This document shows, piece by piece, positions 32,749 through 46,347 of a stretch of DNA of 64,000 nt (within the stretch, counting starts at the first letter, position 1; each line of letters begins with the position of its first letter). The stretch spans positions 186,001 to 250,000 of the forward strand of contig JALBUN010000045.1 of assembly GCA_025174535.1 (NCBI GenBank), written 5' to 3'. A program made the position numbers and the translations under genes. The notes under the pieces were generated by a model. That model saw only the letters and a program-made list of their open reading frames with translations. It made no database searches and had not been told where the DNA came from. This DNA comes from Cantharellus purpuraceus. Lineage: Eukaryota > Basidiomycota > Agaricomycetes > Cantharellales > Hydnaceae.

Positions 32749-35700
32749 ATGTCGAATGCCCGTGAGGCAATCAGCTCTGGCGACCTCACCGACCTCGTCG
32801 TCTCGTCGTCATCCTCAACAACAGTCTACCCTTCTGACGACACCATAATCTCTGTCTTGCAAGCTCGTTTTCGTGCAGACTTACCCTATACTCGCATCGG
32901 CACCTCCAGCCTCGTTGTCGTGAATCCCTTAAAGGTTCTTGCCAATGTCAACGATGCCTCGGCCCAGGAATACGAAGAAAAGAGCTACAAAGATACTAAT
33001 CTACCGACGGCCGATGCACCAAAGGCTCTCCAACCTCATTTGTATGATCTGGCCGCCAGAGTGTATCTACTCATGCGTCGCCGGTCAGAGTCCCAAAGCG
33101 TAGTCTTTCGGTAAGCATGTGCAGACCCTTGCTCAAAACTCCATGTCTGACAGGCATGTGCACCAGTGGCATCACGGGCTCTGGGAAGTCCGAGAGCAGC
33201 CGGTTACTCATGAATCAGATCCTTCGACTCTCCGCGCATTCTAGGAAAGAGTCCAAATTGGCAGACCAAATCAGGAACTTGGGTCTACTCCTTGACTCAT
33301 TTGGCAATGCCAAGACGATCGTTAATCCCAATGCCTCCCGTCACGGCCGCTATCTCGAGCTCAACTTCAATGAGCGCGGTCGCATTGCTTCCGCCAAGGC
33401 GCTTGCCTACGGCCTTGAGAAGTCCCGATTGAATCGACTCAGTCATGAAGAGCGAACGTACCACGTCTTTTACCAATTCCTGTCCGGTGCCACTCCTGAT
33501 GAACGTGATGCACTGGGCATCGAGGATGTGTCTGATTACGCTCTTTTGGCCTCGTCGGGATGCTACCGTCTCCCCGGTGGTCCATTCAGTGACGACACAG
33601 TTCGGATGGAAGAGCTTCGGACAGCCATGAGGTCCCTGGGTTTCAAGCCCAAGCACACAATGTCCATCTTCCAGCTCCTCATCGCCATTCTTGTTCTCGG
33701 TAACATACAGTTCGCTGACACTGAATCGAGACGAGGCGAGGAGTCCGCCACTGTGTCAAATCCAATGGTTTTGGGTCATGCTGCTCACCTCCTTGGTGTC
33801 TCATCTGAGGATCTACAACATAGTCTGACGAACAGAACCAATTATGTGCGCAAGGAGCTGTACAGTGTACTTCTGAACGCTGCACAGGCCGCTCAACAAC
33901 GTGATGGGCTTGTTCGGGATCTTTATGCTATCCTCTTTGCATTTGTCGTGGAAACTGCAAACCACAAGATCGCACCTGCTCAGCAAGATCCTGCACCAGC
34001 GACACAGATCGTCCTCCTCGACCAGCCCGGTTTCCAGACCCGTGCACCGTCTAGCACCAATTCTATGGTCTTCGGGTCACCACTTGTTGCGGCACAAGGC
34101 CAGAACAGTTTCGATGAATTTGTCATCAATTTCCAGGACGAGCTCGTGCACTCGTATATAGTCCGGCATGCCTTCGAGGATGTTGTTGGTTACAACTCTC
34201 ACATCGTTTCAGATGGAATTGCGCTGCCTGCGGTTACAACCATGGACAACTCAGCGTGTGTTGAGCTTCTGCGTGGCGCACAACTGAGTGGCACACCGCA
34301 GCGCAAACCGGCTGGCGTGTTAGGGATTATGGGTAAAACTGCCACCTCCTTCAAGTCGGGCAAGGTGGGCGAGGACAAAGACGATCAGCTCTTGCACGAC
34401 ATTGTTGAGAAATATAGCAAGCATGCGTCGTTCGTCGTGAACCCCTCACTCACCGTGGCTACGGAAGGCCGGCTTTTCGGGATCAATCATTATGCAGGTA
34501 GTTGTTCCTACGATACGTCAAACTTTGTTGAGAAGGATGCGGATACGCTCGATTCGGCTTTCGTTCCCCTACTCCGGAGCTCTACTGAATCATTTATCAC
34601 CAAGCTCGTATCAGGTCCTAGCCTGGCGACCGAGACGCACTATCAGGACCAGAGTATTGTGGTGCAAGCGCAGGTCTCTTCCCGGCCTCTCCGCCAACCT
34701 ACTCATTCTGCTCAACGCAACGATGATGTCGCGCCTCTGGATCCATCAAAAGTATACCCGGTTACCACTCAGCTCAACTTTAACCTGTCAGAGTTACTTG
34801 TGACGCTTGATCAGACGAAGCTCTGGACCATCCTTTGCATCCGTCCGAACGACTCCATGTCTCCCAACTCTTTCGACAAGCGGAGAGTTAAGGCGCAAGT
34901 TCGGTCGCTCCTATTACCGGACCTGGCTGCGCGTCGTGCGACAGAGTACATAGCCGACTATGAGCATGAGGAGTTTTGCGATCGTTACGTCCCTACCATG
35001 CGCGGCGATGTCCCATTGCGTATCCGGCAATGCGTGCAGGCGAATGGCTTGCGAGAAGGCCAGGACTACGCTGTCGGACACCGATCAATCTGGCTGTCCT
35101 ATCATGGATGGAAGATCATCGAAGATGGTTTGCGCGCCGTAGAAAAGGAACGCCGGAAGGCAGGTTTAGGTGGGGATGATGAAAGTGTAGTACAGGATGT
35201 TGGCGATGATGCCACTACGGATCATGATGGCCCCAGTTGGAAGGCTGGAGGTGGCGCGTTTGGTGAGAGTTCCGACAACCTCGTCAGGGCGGTCCACCAA
35301 CAGGACACAAACATGTTTCGTGACGCTATGTCTGGCGGGTACGGTTCTGGAGGTCTCAACACACCACGTCAGCAGGTGTATGATCAGGGCCGAGACGGCA
35401 GTGGTTGGGATTCCGAATGGGACGTAAAGCGGGGCATGTCGCCACCGACTGACAAGGGGGCTGAATCGAAAGAGTCAGCGGGATTGATCATCAACGAAAA
35501 GCAAAACACAGTCGAGGAGATCCCGCAGACACGCGCTCGACGTTTCTGGATTGTCATTGTGTGGATGTGCACCTGGTGGCTGCCATCGTTCCTCCTCCAT
35601 CACATTGGCCGCATGAAGCGTCCAGACGTTCGCTTTGCTTGGCGTGAAAAGGTCACGATCTGTCTGCTCATTTTCCTCTTTTGTGGCCTCGTCCTGTTCT

Positions 35701-38700
35701 ACATCATCCTGTTTGGACATTTACTCTGCCCCAATCTCAACAAGGCATGGGCGTCTAACGAAGTTGCCCAGCATGCGGTGGCAAATGATTTCTGGGTATC
35801 CATTCAAGGTGAAGTTTACGACATCACAAACTTCCAGGGTGACCATAGCGACATACCTGCTGAGCCCGTCACAAGCGATGTCATGTTGCAGCTTGCTGGC
35901 CTCGATCTTACTCCTTACTTCCCTCCACCTCTCACTCTTGCGTGTAATGGACTTGTCACAGATGCTCAGCTCGCCTTGAGAGCAAAGAACGTAACCATCA
36001 TTTCCCCGCAGGCTGTTCATACTTCAGGGGTTCAGCAGTCAAATACTGGTACGAAATTGGATCAACCAAATTGGTACACGACTGTTTTCCTGCCAAAGAT
36101 CAGGCAATATCACAAGGGTCCGCTCGTCTGGGACCCCAAGACGATCAGGTCAGAAGCCGACAATGGAGATAGGTGCGAAGCGGTTATCATTTGGCTTGGT
36201 GTATATGCTGATGTTGCCGTTGAAGGACTTGGGCTATTTGGGATAAGGGCATTTACGATCTTACGGATTACTTCAATTCTATCAGCGTCTTCCAGGGGGA
36301 CAATGAATTCAGTTTCTTGAATTCCAGTATCACCGATCTCTTCAAGCAGCAACCCGGACAGGATATCAGCAGTCAATTGAATACTGTTCTTAACCAAATG
36401 GACTTGAACACTCGGAATATGAATACCGTCTGTCTGAAGAACATGTTTTACATGGGCCAAACCGATTTCAGGAAGACTCCTAGGTGTCAAGTTCAAAACT
36501 TCCTACTTCTCGCCTTTTCAAGTTTGCTTGTGGCAACAATAGCCGCCAAATGTATGTGATTGTCTTCTGGCTTAATTTACCTTCTTATTCAATTAATTCG
36601 AATAGTCTTGGCTGCCCTTCAACTCTCTGGGAAGCGCTCTCCCGAACTCCTAGACAAATTTGTCATTTGTCAGGTCCCTTGTTACACCGAAGGCGAAGAA
36701 TCGCTGCGCCGCACGATTGATTCGTTGGCTGCTCTCAAATACGATGACAAGCGCAAGCTGATGTTCTTCATTTGTGATGGAAATATCATCGGTAGTGGCA
36801 ACGACCGCCCTACGCCTCGTATCGTGCTCGACATCCTTGGCGTCGATCCCAAGCTGGATCCGGAACCTTTGCTATTCAAATCTGTCGGTGAAGGATCTAA
36901 ACAAATCAACTACGGGAAGGTTTATTCCGGGTTGTATGAGTTTGAGGGTCATGTCGTTCCGTGAGTGTGACCGTGGTGTTTTAATTGGAGTGTTGCTCAT
37001 ATGTTGTAGATATATGGTCATCGTCAAAGTCGGAAAGCCCAGTGAACGTTCGAAGCCAGGGAATCGTGGCAAACGTGATTCACAGATATTGCTCATGAAT
37101 TACCTCAACCGAGTCCACTTCGACCATCCTATGACGCCTCTGGAGCTGGAGATCTACCATCAGATGCGCAACGTCATCGGTATCGACCCGGCGTTCTACG
37201 AGTATATTTTCATGGTGGACGCCGATACAGTAAGCCACTCCGTACCCTTGTGTTAACTTGTTGATTGACTAGTCCATGTAGACAGTGGAACCTGATTCAC
37301 TGAATCGCCTAGTTGCTTGTGCTGCAGACGACTCACGTATCATTGGTATCTGTGGTGAGACAAAGCTGGACAATGAACAGGGCTCGTGGTGGACAATGAT
37401 TCAGGTATGCATGGTCAATGTGTAGTTGGTGACATACGCTTATACCCGTGTGATTAGGTCTACGAGTATTATATTTCTCATCACCTCGCCAAGGCGTTTG
37501 AGAGTTTGTTTGGCTCTGTAACCTGTCTTCCTGGTTGTTTCAGTTTGTATCGTATTCGGACAGCTGATAAAGGACGACCCATCATCATCTCGAACCGCAT
37601 CATCGATGAATACTCGGAGCCCAACGTCGACACTTTGCACAAGAAGAACCTGTTGTCACTCGGTGAAGATCGGTATCTCACGACACTCATGATGAAACAC
37701 TTCCCGACGTACAAGACGAAGTTCACTGCCGACGCTATTGCACATACCATTGCGCCCGATCGGTGGAGCATCCTTTTGTCTCAAAGACGACGATGGATTA
37801 ACTCGACAGTGCATAATCTTTGCGAGCTGGTATTTTTGCCTGAACTTTGCGGATTCTGTTGTTTCTCCATGCGGTTCATCGTATTCATCGATCTACTAGG
37901 AACCATCGTCAGTCCGCTCGCCTATTCAGATCTTGTCATCGAGCTGACTTCTCTATATCAGATTCTGCCTGCTACTGCTGTTTATGTGAGTCCTTTGTCA
38001 TGAATTTTCTATGCCGCAGTAGCTCAGTCAGCTTTGCATTTATAGTTGATATGGCTTATTGTCACAGTATCGACAGGCAAGGCACCAATTCCGATCATTT
38101 CACTAGTCATGATTGCCGCCGTATACGGTCTTCAGGTGCGCCACGTGGCATACAAGGAGTCACTTCTTCTGCTCACATTCGTTTTACAGGCGATCATCTT
38201 CATCCTGAAGCGAGAGTTCATGTTGGTGGGCTGGATGGTGATCTACATCTTGGCGTGAGTATCTCTTTTCACACCGATATGATATAGTTCATCATCATCT
38301 ATCACAGTTACCCGGTATACAGCTTTTTCCTTCCGGTGTATTCCTTCTGGTCTATGGATGACTTCAGTTGGGGTAATACTCGCCTCGTAATCGGCGAAGG
38401 CAATAGCAAGAAAGTGATGATTGCTGACGAGGAGAAGTTCGATGACTCTATGATTCCCATGAAGAAGTTTAGCGAGTACGAGGCTGAAGCCTGGGAAACA
38501 GGTTCTATTCGGTCTGGTCATACCGGTTTCAGTCAGCCTAGTGGAAAACCACGGTCAATGCACCCCCAGCAACCTTCGATACCCCGTTCTGAATCCCCTC
38601 GAAGCTACGCTCCAGCATCGCATTCTGGGGACTTTTACCGTGATACCAACCTGACCTACAACAACTCATCAAATCCGAATCTTCGACTTGCACCGAACCA

Positions 38701-39319
38701 GTCGAGTAATGTTTCCATGTCTCAATATGGAAATGCGCCCCCTGCACTCCCGCAACAGCAATTCGGCACACCACAGCTTCCTCAAATGCCTTTCATGCCG
38801 ATGGGAGGAGGGCCAGGCTCAGTTGGAGGCGGGTCAGACTACGCTGGTGCAATGCATCCAATGGGCTTCCCGAACACTGCAAGTATGTACGGTATGGGTA
38901 TGCCGGCGGGTCCAAGAAACACGGTCATGTCGAATATGAACATGCTGGGAGGAGGTTCAGGTAGCTTCAGTGGGGCACCACCATCTGCGATGCCCAATAT
39001 GAATATGGGCCAACAGCGGATGTCCACATTCTCGATGGCGACGTCTGTTAACCCATTCGCGAGCCCGAGTCAGAGCACGGACCCAACAGACGAAGAGCTA
39101 TTGGGTGTGCTGAGACACTACCTCAGCACGCAGGACTTAATGACAGTAACAAAGAAGTAAGCCATTGTTGAATCTGATAACCAACGTATACTCCCAGACT
39201 AATGCGCATCGCATAGAACCGCCCGCGAGGCTGTAATGGCCCGTTTCCCCAATGCGGACCTGGCATCCCGCAAGGACTTCCTTAATCAATCCATAGATAG
39301 GATCCTGTCTGAGGCTTAG
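32749..39319 (+). CDS. Chitin synthase with N-terminal myosin motor domain (class V type)
   Basis: Ten exons (32749-33110, 33167-36172, 36226-36551, 36606-36960, 37010-37229, 37282-37404, 37458-37985, 38046-38254, 38308-39156, 39217-39319) encode 2026 aa. Residues about 1-750 are a myosin motor: P-loop [10 protein letters not shown] near 123 and the switch-like [15 protein letters not shown] near 175. Two membrane segments near 912-934 and 948-972 precede a cytochrome b5-like region, and another lies near 1215. The glycosyltransferase core (about 1232-1720) has VDADT, the EDR motif in GEDRYLTTL and QRRRW at about 1573. A Met/Gly/Pro-rich linker leads to a DEK-C-like end ([14 protein letters not shown]). 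It makes cell-wall chitin at growing tips, delivered along the cytoskeleton; the Ustilago maydis protein Mcs1 has this architecture. Confidence 0.96.
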
Positions 39320-40074
39320 ACCAGACGCTCTTTGTCGTGATCCTCATGCTTTCCTTGCAGACAATCGCACGCTCTTTGTTTTTTTTTTTCCGGACTACTC
39401 GGCTCTTTCCATCTCATTTGCACCCCTCACCTCTCACCTTTCTTTTTTGCATGTCACGGACCAAGGATCCTCTTAGCCTGGCCAATGTAATCCCTTCAGC
39501 ATTCTCATACCATATGGACTGTCTAAATATTAACACAAAGATAGCTGAGGCGACTCAGTACTCAGCTCCAAACAATACTCGATAGATAACGGTAGCTATT
39601 GTTGACAGACATGCAGTTCGAACAGTGCGTATGACGTGGATTGCACTCAATTTGAATGAGGAGTTTTTGTGCTGCCTGCCTGAGGTCGTTCATGGTACCG
39701 TCATACATGGCGCTCTCCCAAGCTTACCCCTATGCTTGCCCCTTGTATTAGGGACTTCCATCATCGTGTGTAGTTGACTTTGAGATGTGCAATGTCCTAG
39801 TAGATCAGTCGTCGAGAATCGCAATCCATTTGTCAGTGAAAACAAAGAAGACGTAGTCTAACGTTTTGCTCAAGAAAGCACCACGCGTGACGTGACGCGT
39901 GACTATGCGCGTTATCGTTATCGACTTCGGTTAAATTAGTCGAGGGCATGCGATCATGGGCGTTGCTGATGACATGAAATGTCATCCAATATCGACCCTT
40001 TATTCGGTACCATTTTGAAGCTCGCATCGCCATTGTTCGTCGCGTAAACCGGTAATTGATATCGGAAACAAGGC
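39320..40074. other. Downstream region of the chitin synthase
   Basis: A T-rich stretch at about 39377-39450, right after the stop, probably belongs to the 3' untranslated region and polyadenylation signal area. No gene is visible. Confidence 0.4.
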
Positions 40075-41142
40075 TTAGTATACTACGAGCCAGTAACTCA
40101 GGGGTATGGCAATTGCCAAATGGTTAGGAAGTGAATTACCTCCGCGTTTGATGTCGTTGTCAAGCTTCCGGATACGAACTTTGTCCAATTCCACAAGGGG
40201 GAAACTCTTTCGACTGCGTCCGGGAACAATGCGCCGCCAATCTGCATTTACGCCGCTCTTGTGAATATACTTATACCCCTTTCGCATTGTACTCCAAGTT
40301 GGCTGGATGCGAGCTAGCTTCACAAACGGTTGACATTTATATTCTATAAATGTGAGAGTGAAGAGATAGCTCAGCTTAGAGCATTGTCTGTTCCTCTGAC
40401 AGGAAACTGGGTTACGCAGCGCTGTCCCCATTGTCCACAAATTTGGTGTCGCAAAGCGGTAAGTAGAGATGGAGGTTCGGTGGTGGCAAACAGATATGGT
40501 GTTCGTATAGCCTTTACGTCTTATCAAACTCCTCTAAATACAACCAATCGGCAGACCGTTACAGCCGACTCCATACATTGCGACCTTTCATGGTCAGCCT
40601 TTGGGTATCATGAGGTGTCACCCAATCTTGCTCAATCCCCTCGTCTCGACACGCTTTCCGTAAGGTCTCCTCTTTTCTCATAGCATTGGCTATCCTGACC
40701 TCTTGCCTCGCCTGTCCAGGGGCAAATAGTTCATATGCGGGATCACGCGCATACCCTATCTGTGCCGTACGAATCAAGATTGCCCTACTCCACAAAGGGT
40801 TGGTGTTTGATACAGGAGGTAGATGATGAACACGGTTGAAGGAATCAGTCTGTGTTTCATGTAAAGTATACCGAAAGAGGCGCACGATGTCATTCCAGAT
40901 ATAGGCTTGACACCCTCCGCTTCTCTGCCAGTTAAAAAAGTATGTGTCCGTACAGGCAACCCATGCCACGGGATATCGTGGTAGGTGTGATAAGGGCGCT
41001 CGGGTGGCTTCAATCCATAAGTTGATGTGGTCCGTAACTTCACCGGCGTTGTTGACGGGGAGTTGGATGTCATTACTGACGATGAAGAGTCATTGGATGT
41101 TGCATCTTCTTGAGTTTCTGACGATACATGTCCATCTACCAC
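40075..41142 (-). CDS. Possible multi-exon hypothetical gene (structure unresolved)
   Basis: Three minus-strand frames in a row look protein-like: 41142-about 40950 (Ser/Thr-rich, then PPERPYHTYHDIPWHGLPVR), 40969-40559 (NPLWSRAILIRTAQIGYARD, ELFAPGQARQEVRIANAMRK) and 40527-40075 (ADWRRIVPGRSRKSF). They could be joined by small introns, for example a GTATGG donor near 40570 and an acceptor near 40525, but I could not close all phases. The middle frame, charged and helical, is the most convincing. No domain is recognised. A decayed gene is the alternative. Confidence 0.35.
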
Positions 41143-42677
41143 ACGCGGTTCAGGTTCGCGGACGTGGGACGTCCCGAGAAAGGCAAGAAGTGGGTGCGAA
41201 AATAAGCTCTGAACCTCGTGCGCATTTAAAATCGGCTAGTGTCAAGGAAAAGACTATAAAGAGAGATACATGGGCTCAAAAATACCATCACCGCTTACCC
41301 GAAGTGTTTGGTCCAAGATCAGCACGACGACTCTTAAAGAAAATCAGGAATTGGGTCCATGCAGCCAACAAAAAACACGAGACTGACGGGGTCACAACAA
41401 GATGGTTACCTGACATAAATGGCTCCAGAATGCAAAGCAATGGAACCTTTGTTTTATCCAATGGCAGGCCAATCTTAATTGCAAGTGCGTGAGCCACTTC
41501 AGGAAATCATGATAGGGGTGTACACTTGCTTCTTCGAATGCTTCACGACGCTGAAGTCAATCATAATTATCTGGAAGGATGTAATGAAAGTTCTGAGGAG
41601 ATATACCGCTGCACTCTCTAATGAGCGGTCCTTCCGCTCCAACTTGCCGCCTGGAAGCGAGGTATCTCCGGGGTAAGTTCGTAATCCATCCGAGCGCCTA
41701 GTATGTATCCAAACTTAAGAAAACGATAATACACTGTGTTTCCAGTACTAACCGACTAAGAAGGACATACAAGTCTCCTCCACGACCGACGAACAATGCT
41801 ACGAGAACAGCAGCACTCTGTGAGCGTGGATAGCGACTGCGTGCTTTTGGTTTTTGATATGCGGAGAGGTTACGCAAACAACTTTGTTATTTGCGTTAAA
41901 GCGACCAGGCACGAAGTAGTATACCAGACCAAAAGTCGAGACAAGGGTTTTCATGTTCAAAGTGACAGAAAGACAGACAGGTGTGCATGATGTCGTGTTA
42001 TCATCGTAAGCGATGTTACAACGCATATAATAATAACAAGGAGACTTACGTGATGGATTCTGGCTTCAGGGGTCGGTCTGGCCCTATCTTACTAAGATGG
42101 TGAAAGTCGAGAAGATGGCCTTTCTTGGATAAAAGCTTCATAGATCCACGTACTACGGAAGACCTGATTTTTGGTCGATTGTGATCAGAGGGTGTGGTGG
42201 GTGAGATAGACTTTTCGCGTGGATGTACAACTGCAGGAACTACTTACTGATGTCACAGTCACACTTGGTCACTACAGATGTGGATGCTTTTAACTCAGCA
42301 AGCTTGACGCAGAGACCATGTGTCTCCATCAGGAAAGTTCAGGTAACCAACGATGATATGAAATAGTTGCTGTGAATATTGTTCTACTGATTATCCTTTG
42401 CGAGCCTATTGTACTCTCCTGTCTCGTCTCAGTAGGGGTCTGAAAGTTTAGGCTCCGCATTGTTTCGCACTCCGGTAATCATCAGCCCTTGTCTTTTCCC
42501 TCAAAAGCAACTTGAAGTCTCAGAACGATTTTCGTCACCTTGAGAGAACAATGGCAAATTCCACACACTACATCCACTCGCCTTGGTTTCCAAATGTACA
42601 AATATGTGTTGCCCTCGTTTCTTTCTTCCAAGAACCCATATCTCCCTTGCTCACGCACCTCACCCACGGTCTTAACC
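41143..42677. other. Intergenic region, nothing supported
   Basis: A 182-codon plus-strand frame (40944-41492) starts with GTG and overlaps the hypothetical gene on the other strand. It lacks motifs. The rest has only short frames. Confidence 0.35.
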
Positions 42678-44649
42678 ATGGAAATGACCACCCAAACAAC
42701 TGTAGCACAGATCCAGGTTATCTCACCTGACTCAACCAGGTCTTCCATAGGTAACTGTATTTCCTTGGTTAATGACTGCGTTGACCTTCCATGCAGATTT
42801 AAATGAGACGGTATCAGGTACAGGCCAGCCCTCTCCTATTACCCGATCGTACATGTTTGATGTGCTTCTTGCTTTTTTGCTCTTGTTCACGTCTTTTATA
42901 TATAGAAATACCGCTTCACCTACTATTGATACCTCACCTACGGTTCCAAAGGTCCCACCTGGTTGGGAACGCTACGTACATCCTAATGGTCTACCCTATT
43001 TCTTCAACAAAGACCTCAAAATCGTGACCTATGATGACATCAATGACTCGAAAGTCTTGACCAGTATGAAGAAATGGGGGGAAATAATTCCCGCACGGGC
43101 TGAACAATACTCTCCGAGATTCAAGTTGCCTGACGATTATGAGTTCTTTTTCGAGCGGAGAGAACAACCAAGTGGTAAGGAGGGGCAACCAAATAGTAAG
43201 GAGGGACAACATCTCCTCGTGGATCATACAAAGTGTCGAACCATGGTCCTTAAACCTAGTGGTCCGGAGAGTAAGCAATATTTTATACATTTGCGTAAAC
43301 AATAGCCTTACATGTTGCCGCAGTTAACAATAAAAAGAGTGTATACTGGGACCAAGTTCGCAAGACTCCGATGCACCGTCCGCTTCCTTCAGTGGCAGAG
43401 GACGAGATGTTTGCTGCTTTGATGCACTACTACGCAGGTGATTCCGTGATCCTATTTCCATTCCCTTCGCAACTAACCAGTATGCATGCAGTGCGAATTC
43501 ATGGAGCACTGGAAGCCACCTCGCCCTTCTCCCGTGCCCAATGTGAACAGCTCATCTCATTATACACAACTGTCAAGAGAGGTATATTCTTTCCGCAGTA
43601 AATAGGGGAAGTCTTTCACTTATGTCACATGCATAGAACTCCCTGAAACAGATGGTGCGCGTACGTGGTTTGTGAGCCATGTACTGTGTTCTGTCTGGAA
43701 GTCACGCAATGCCTATCGATATGGTGAAATGAATGCCATCCCCAGAATCGATCCACCGAGTATAAAGCCAACTATGAAGGAACACGTTCTTGACGCATTT
43801 CTTCTGTTCGCATGCTTTGGCACGCATCTGCAATATCGGAAGCAATTATTATTTGCTCAGACTCACGGCGGAATCCATGTCGCTGCATTCCAGAAGGATC
43901 TCGAAGATATGCTTCAACAATGGACTGGTGAGTTTCCCATTCCTAGGCAATGTTTTGTGTTGACACTTTTCAGACTCAAATCTGTTGGTACGTGCACGGC
44001 TGTGATTTTCTACAGCTCGGCGATTTTCTCATGGCACTTTCTATTTCAGGGCACTGTCTTCGTATCGTAAGCCAAGTTTTCTGCTTTTGTTTAAACCGCC
44101 TAAACTCTACACCAGTGCCGACGTGGCTTTCCTATCAGTTCAGGTGGGTAACTAGAAATCCCACGGCGCGCTCATTGATAACACCGATTGCTTGGAATGT
44201 AGGGAATCCAAAGACCTGAGCAGGCGATAGTGCTTGCGTCGACGCTCTTTGCTATCGCAAGCATCATCTCCGGAGTACATCATTTGTGGAAACATCGTTC
44301 TACGACACAAGTTCTGAGTGAGAATGTAAGCGACGACCTTCTAGACATTTCGCGTGTTCGATTCCAACATCTCCTTCTGCAGCAACCCTACGATGCCCAG
44401 CCACCGATTGAAACTAAGAAAACCGGTCCTATCAAGACTACGCTCTCCGCAGTGTTCCTTTCCTTTCCTCTCGTGTTCCTCCAGTGGTCGATCAGCTTGT
44501 TCTTAGTCGGTTTACTCGTCTTTGCCTTTCGGCAAACAACAGGAGCAGCACGCGTAGTCCTAGCGTTCATTCTTGGCCTAGTCGGCTTCGCACTCGCCGC
44601 TATGTACCAGTTCTTCTTTTCCATTTGGAATGAGCCGTTGTTTGGGTAG
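42678..44649 (+). CDS. WW-like domain protein with multi-pass C-terminus, copy 1
   Basis: Exons 42906-43270, 43324-43581, 43637-43927, 43974-43987 (14 nt), 44016-44061, 44116-44143 and 44214-44649 join in phase. The first exon is uncertain: either 42678-42739 (ATG at 42678, 499 aa, 166-nt intron), or an unspliced start at ATG 42772 that adds a hydrophobic stretch (523 aa). Near residue 33 lies a WW-like fold, VPPGWERYVHPNGLPYFFNK, in which the second signature Trp is replaced by Tyr and the final Pro is missing. A helical middle follows, and then four hydrophobic segments in the last 170 residues, such as FLSFPLVFLQWSISLFLVGL and VVLAFILGLVGFALAAMYQF. This architecture is common and often multicopy in Agaricomycetes. 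Function is unknown. A relative lies at 55075-57801. Confidence 0.78.
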
Positions 44650-45272
44650 GAACCTCTCCTCCAAGGATTCATTGGCGCCGATGGAGACGTAAGAAGAATG
44701 AGAATTCCCAGCCGGAAGAAGATGAGGAGCCACATTAGGGTGTGGATGACGGTGTGCGTGAGCCACAGAGGGGGTGGAAATGTTGAGGAGGCTTGGGGTG
44801 TTACAGTGCCAGTCGATCCCATATGTCTTCTGGTCGTCTATTGCGGTTTTCCATGCTGAACATTTACTACAGATCACCGTGACGATGATCACGAGTGTTA
44901 TGGCAATCTAGAGTTCGATCGTGTACACATCAAAGAGCCAGAGCATCATAAATATATGCACATGTATCGACAGGCCTGCCTTGTCGCCTGTATACAGCAA
45001 GTACCAAGTGTTCGTTCATTGAATTGCCCCATCATTTGATCATATTGTACGATAACGACGACACTAGTATATACTGCGATACAAGAAACACACGAAAACA
45101 CTAGGGCATCTGAAAGCCACGCTGAACGATCCTTTTGTCAGAAAATAATGACCGGCCTCAGCCTCAAACACGTTTGTAAATGTCAAGAACATGCAAGAAA
45201 CCAAACACGAAAAAGTCAAAAGGAAAAGATAGGCAAATAGATCCAAGCTGCACAAATATAGTACCTCATGAC
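44650..45272. other. Convergent intergenic region
   Basis: This lies between the stops of the plus-strand WW-like gene and the minus-strand Myb gene and must contain both 3' ends. The 144-codon minus-strand frame over 44388-44822 is a shadow of the last WW-like exon. Confidence 0.45.
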
Positions 45273-46305
45273 TTAACTCCGACCAACCGCCCCCTCTCCA
45301 TGACCGCCTGCCGGCCAGCTACCGCTTCTTGTCACCCCCGGTCCACCCGCCGGAAGGGGTGACAGTGAATCACCACTCGAAGTCGACGAGGTCAATGCCT
45401 TCTCGCTGTTCAGGGGTGCGAGGCCCAACTTTGGATTTGGAATCGCGCGCGGCTCTGAGACCGCACGGCTGCCATCGTTGTCGTCTTCCGCTGGTGGCGC
45501 TGTAGAGATATTGAGAAACTCGGCGGCGGCATTGATTTCGAGTGACGAAAGATCGAGATTGCTGCCATCAAATACGCCTAAAAACATGGAGTGTGAGAAC
45601 TCTTCGGCGCGTCATAATGGTATATACTGGGTGACATACCCAGCTTCCTTAGCCACCGCTGCCGAACTTGATGATACCCTCTAGACGGTAGCGCTTTTTG
45701 CACCAGATCCCACTTTTGTCCATGCTTTGCCACAGCCTGTCAAAAAAGAGTCAAATAAAAATAGGGAGACTCAATCTACATTCTGTCACTACTGCACGAA
45801 AAGCTAAAAGTAGTTCACCTTTGCTAGCAGCTCGTCTTCCTCCTTGGTCCACTTGATGTACGGACTGCGTGTCCGCCGAGGCGTGTCTGAGACAACCTTG
45901 ACGCCCTCAATGGGCTTTGGTGTCCCAGTGACAGACGGTCCTTGCTCCTGCGTGTGTTGTTGTGGCCCCTGCTCCAGCAGTTGCTCCTGCTGCACCCCCT
46001 CTCCCAAGCTCTCATCCCCAGACAACTGCCGCAACCTGGACTCCTCCACACCTACTGCTGCCCCCTGTGGGGGTTGCAAGGGTTCTAAGTCCATTATCAA
46101 CTTTGGCACTGGCGAGGCTGACGGCGTCTCCACCCCCTGCACCACCCCTTTCCCATCCAGGTTATCCCCATCCAGGTTACTCGGCACTTCAGGACAATGT
46201 CGCTCCGTAGTGCATGGTGACCCACTTCCGCCGTGTGCATCAGACGGTGTTTCTGCATCTGCGTCCGCATCTGCGTCTGCGTCTGCATCTGCGTCTGCGT
46301 CTGCA

Positions 46306-46347
<42 letters not shown>

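Noticed and set aside
40944..41492. 182-codon plus-strand frame
   Set aside because: Starts with GTG, lacks motifs and overlaps a more protein-like set of minus-strand frames.
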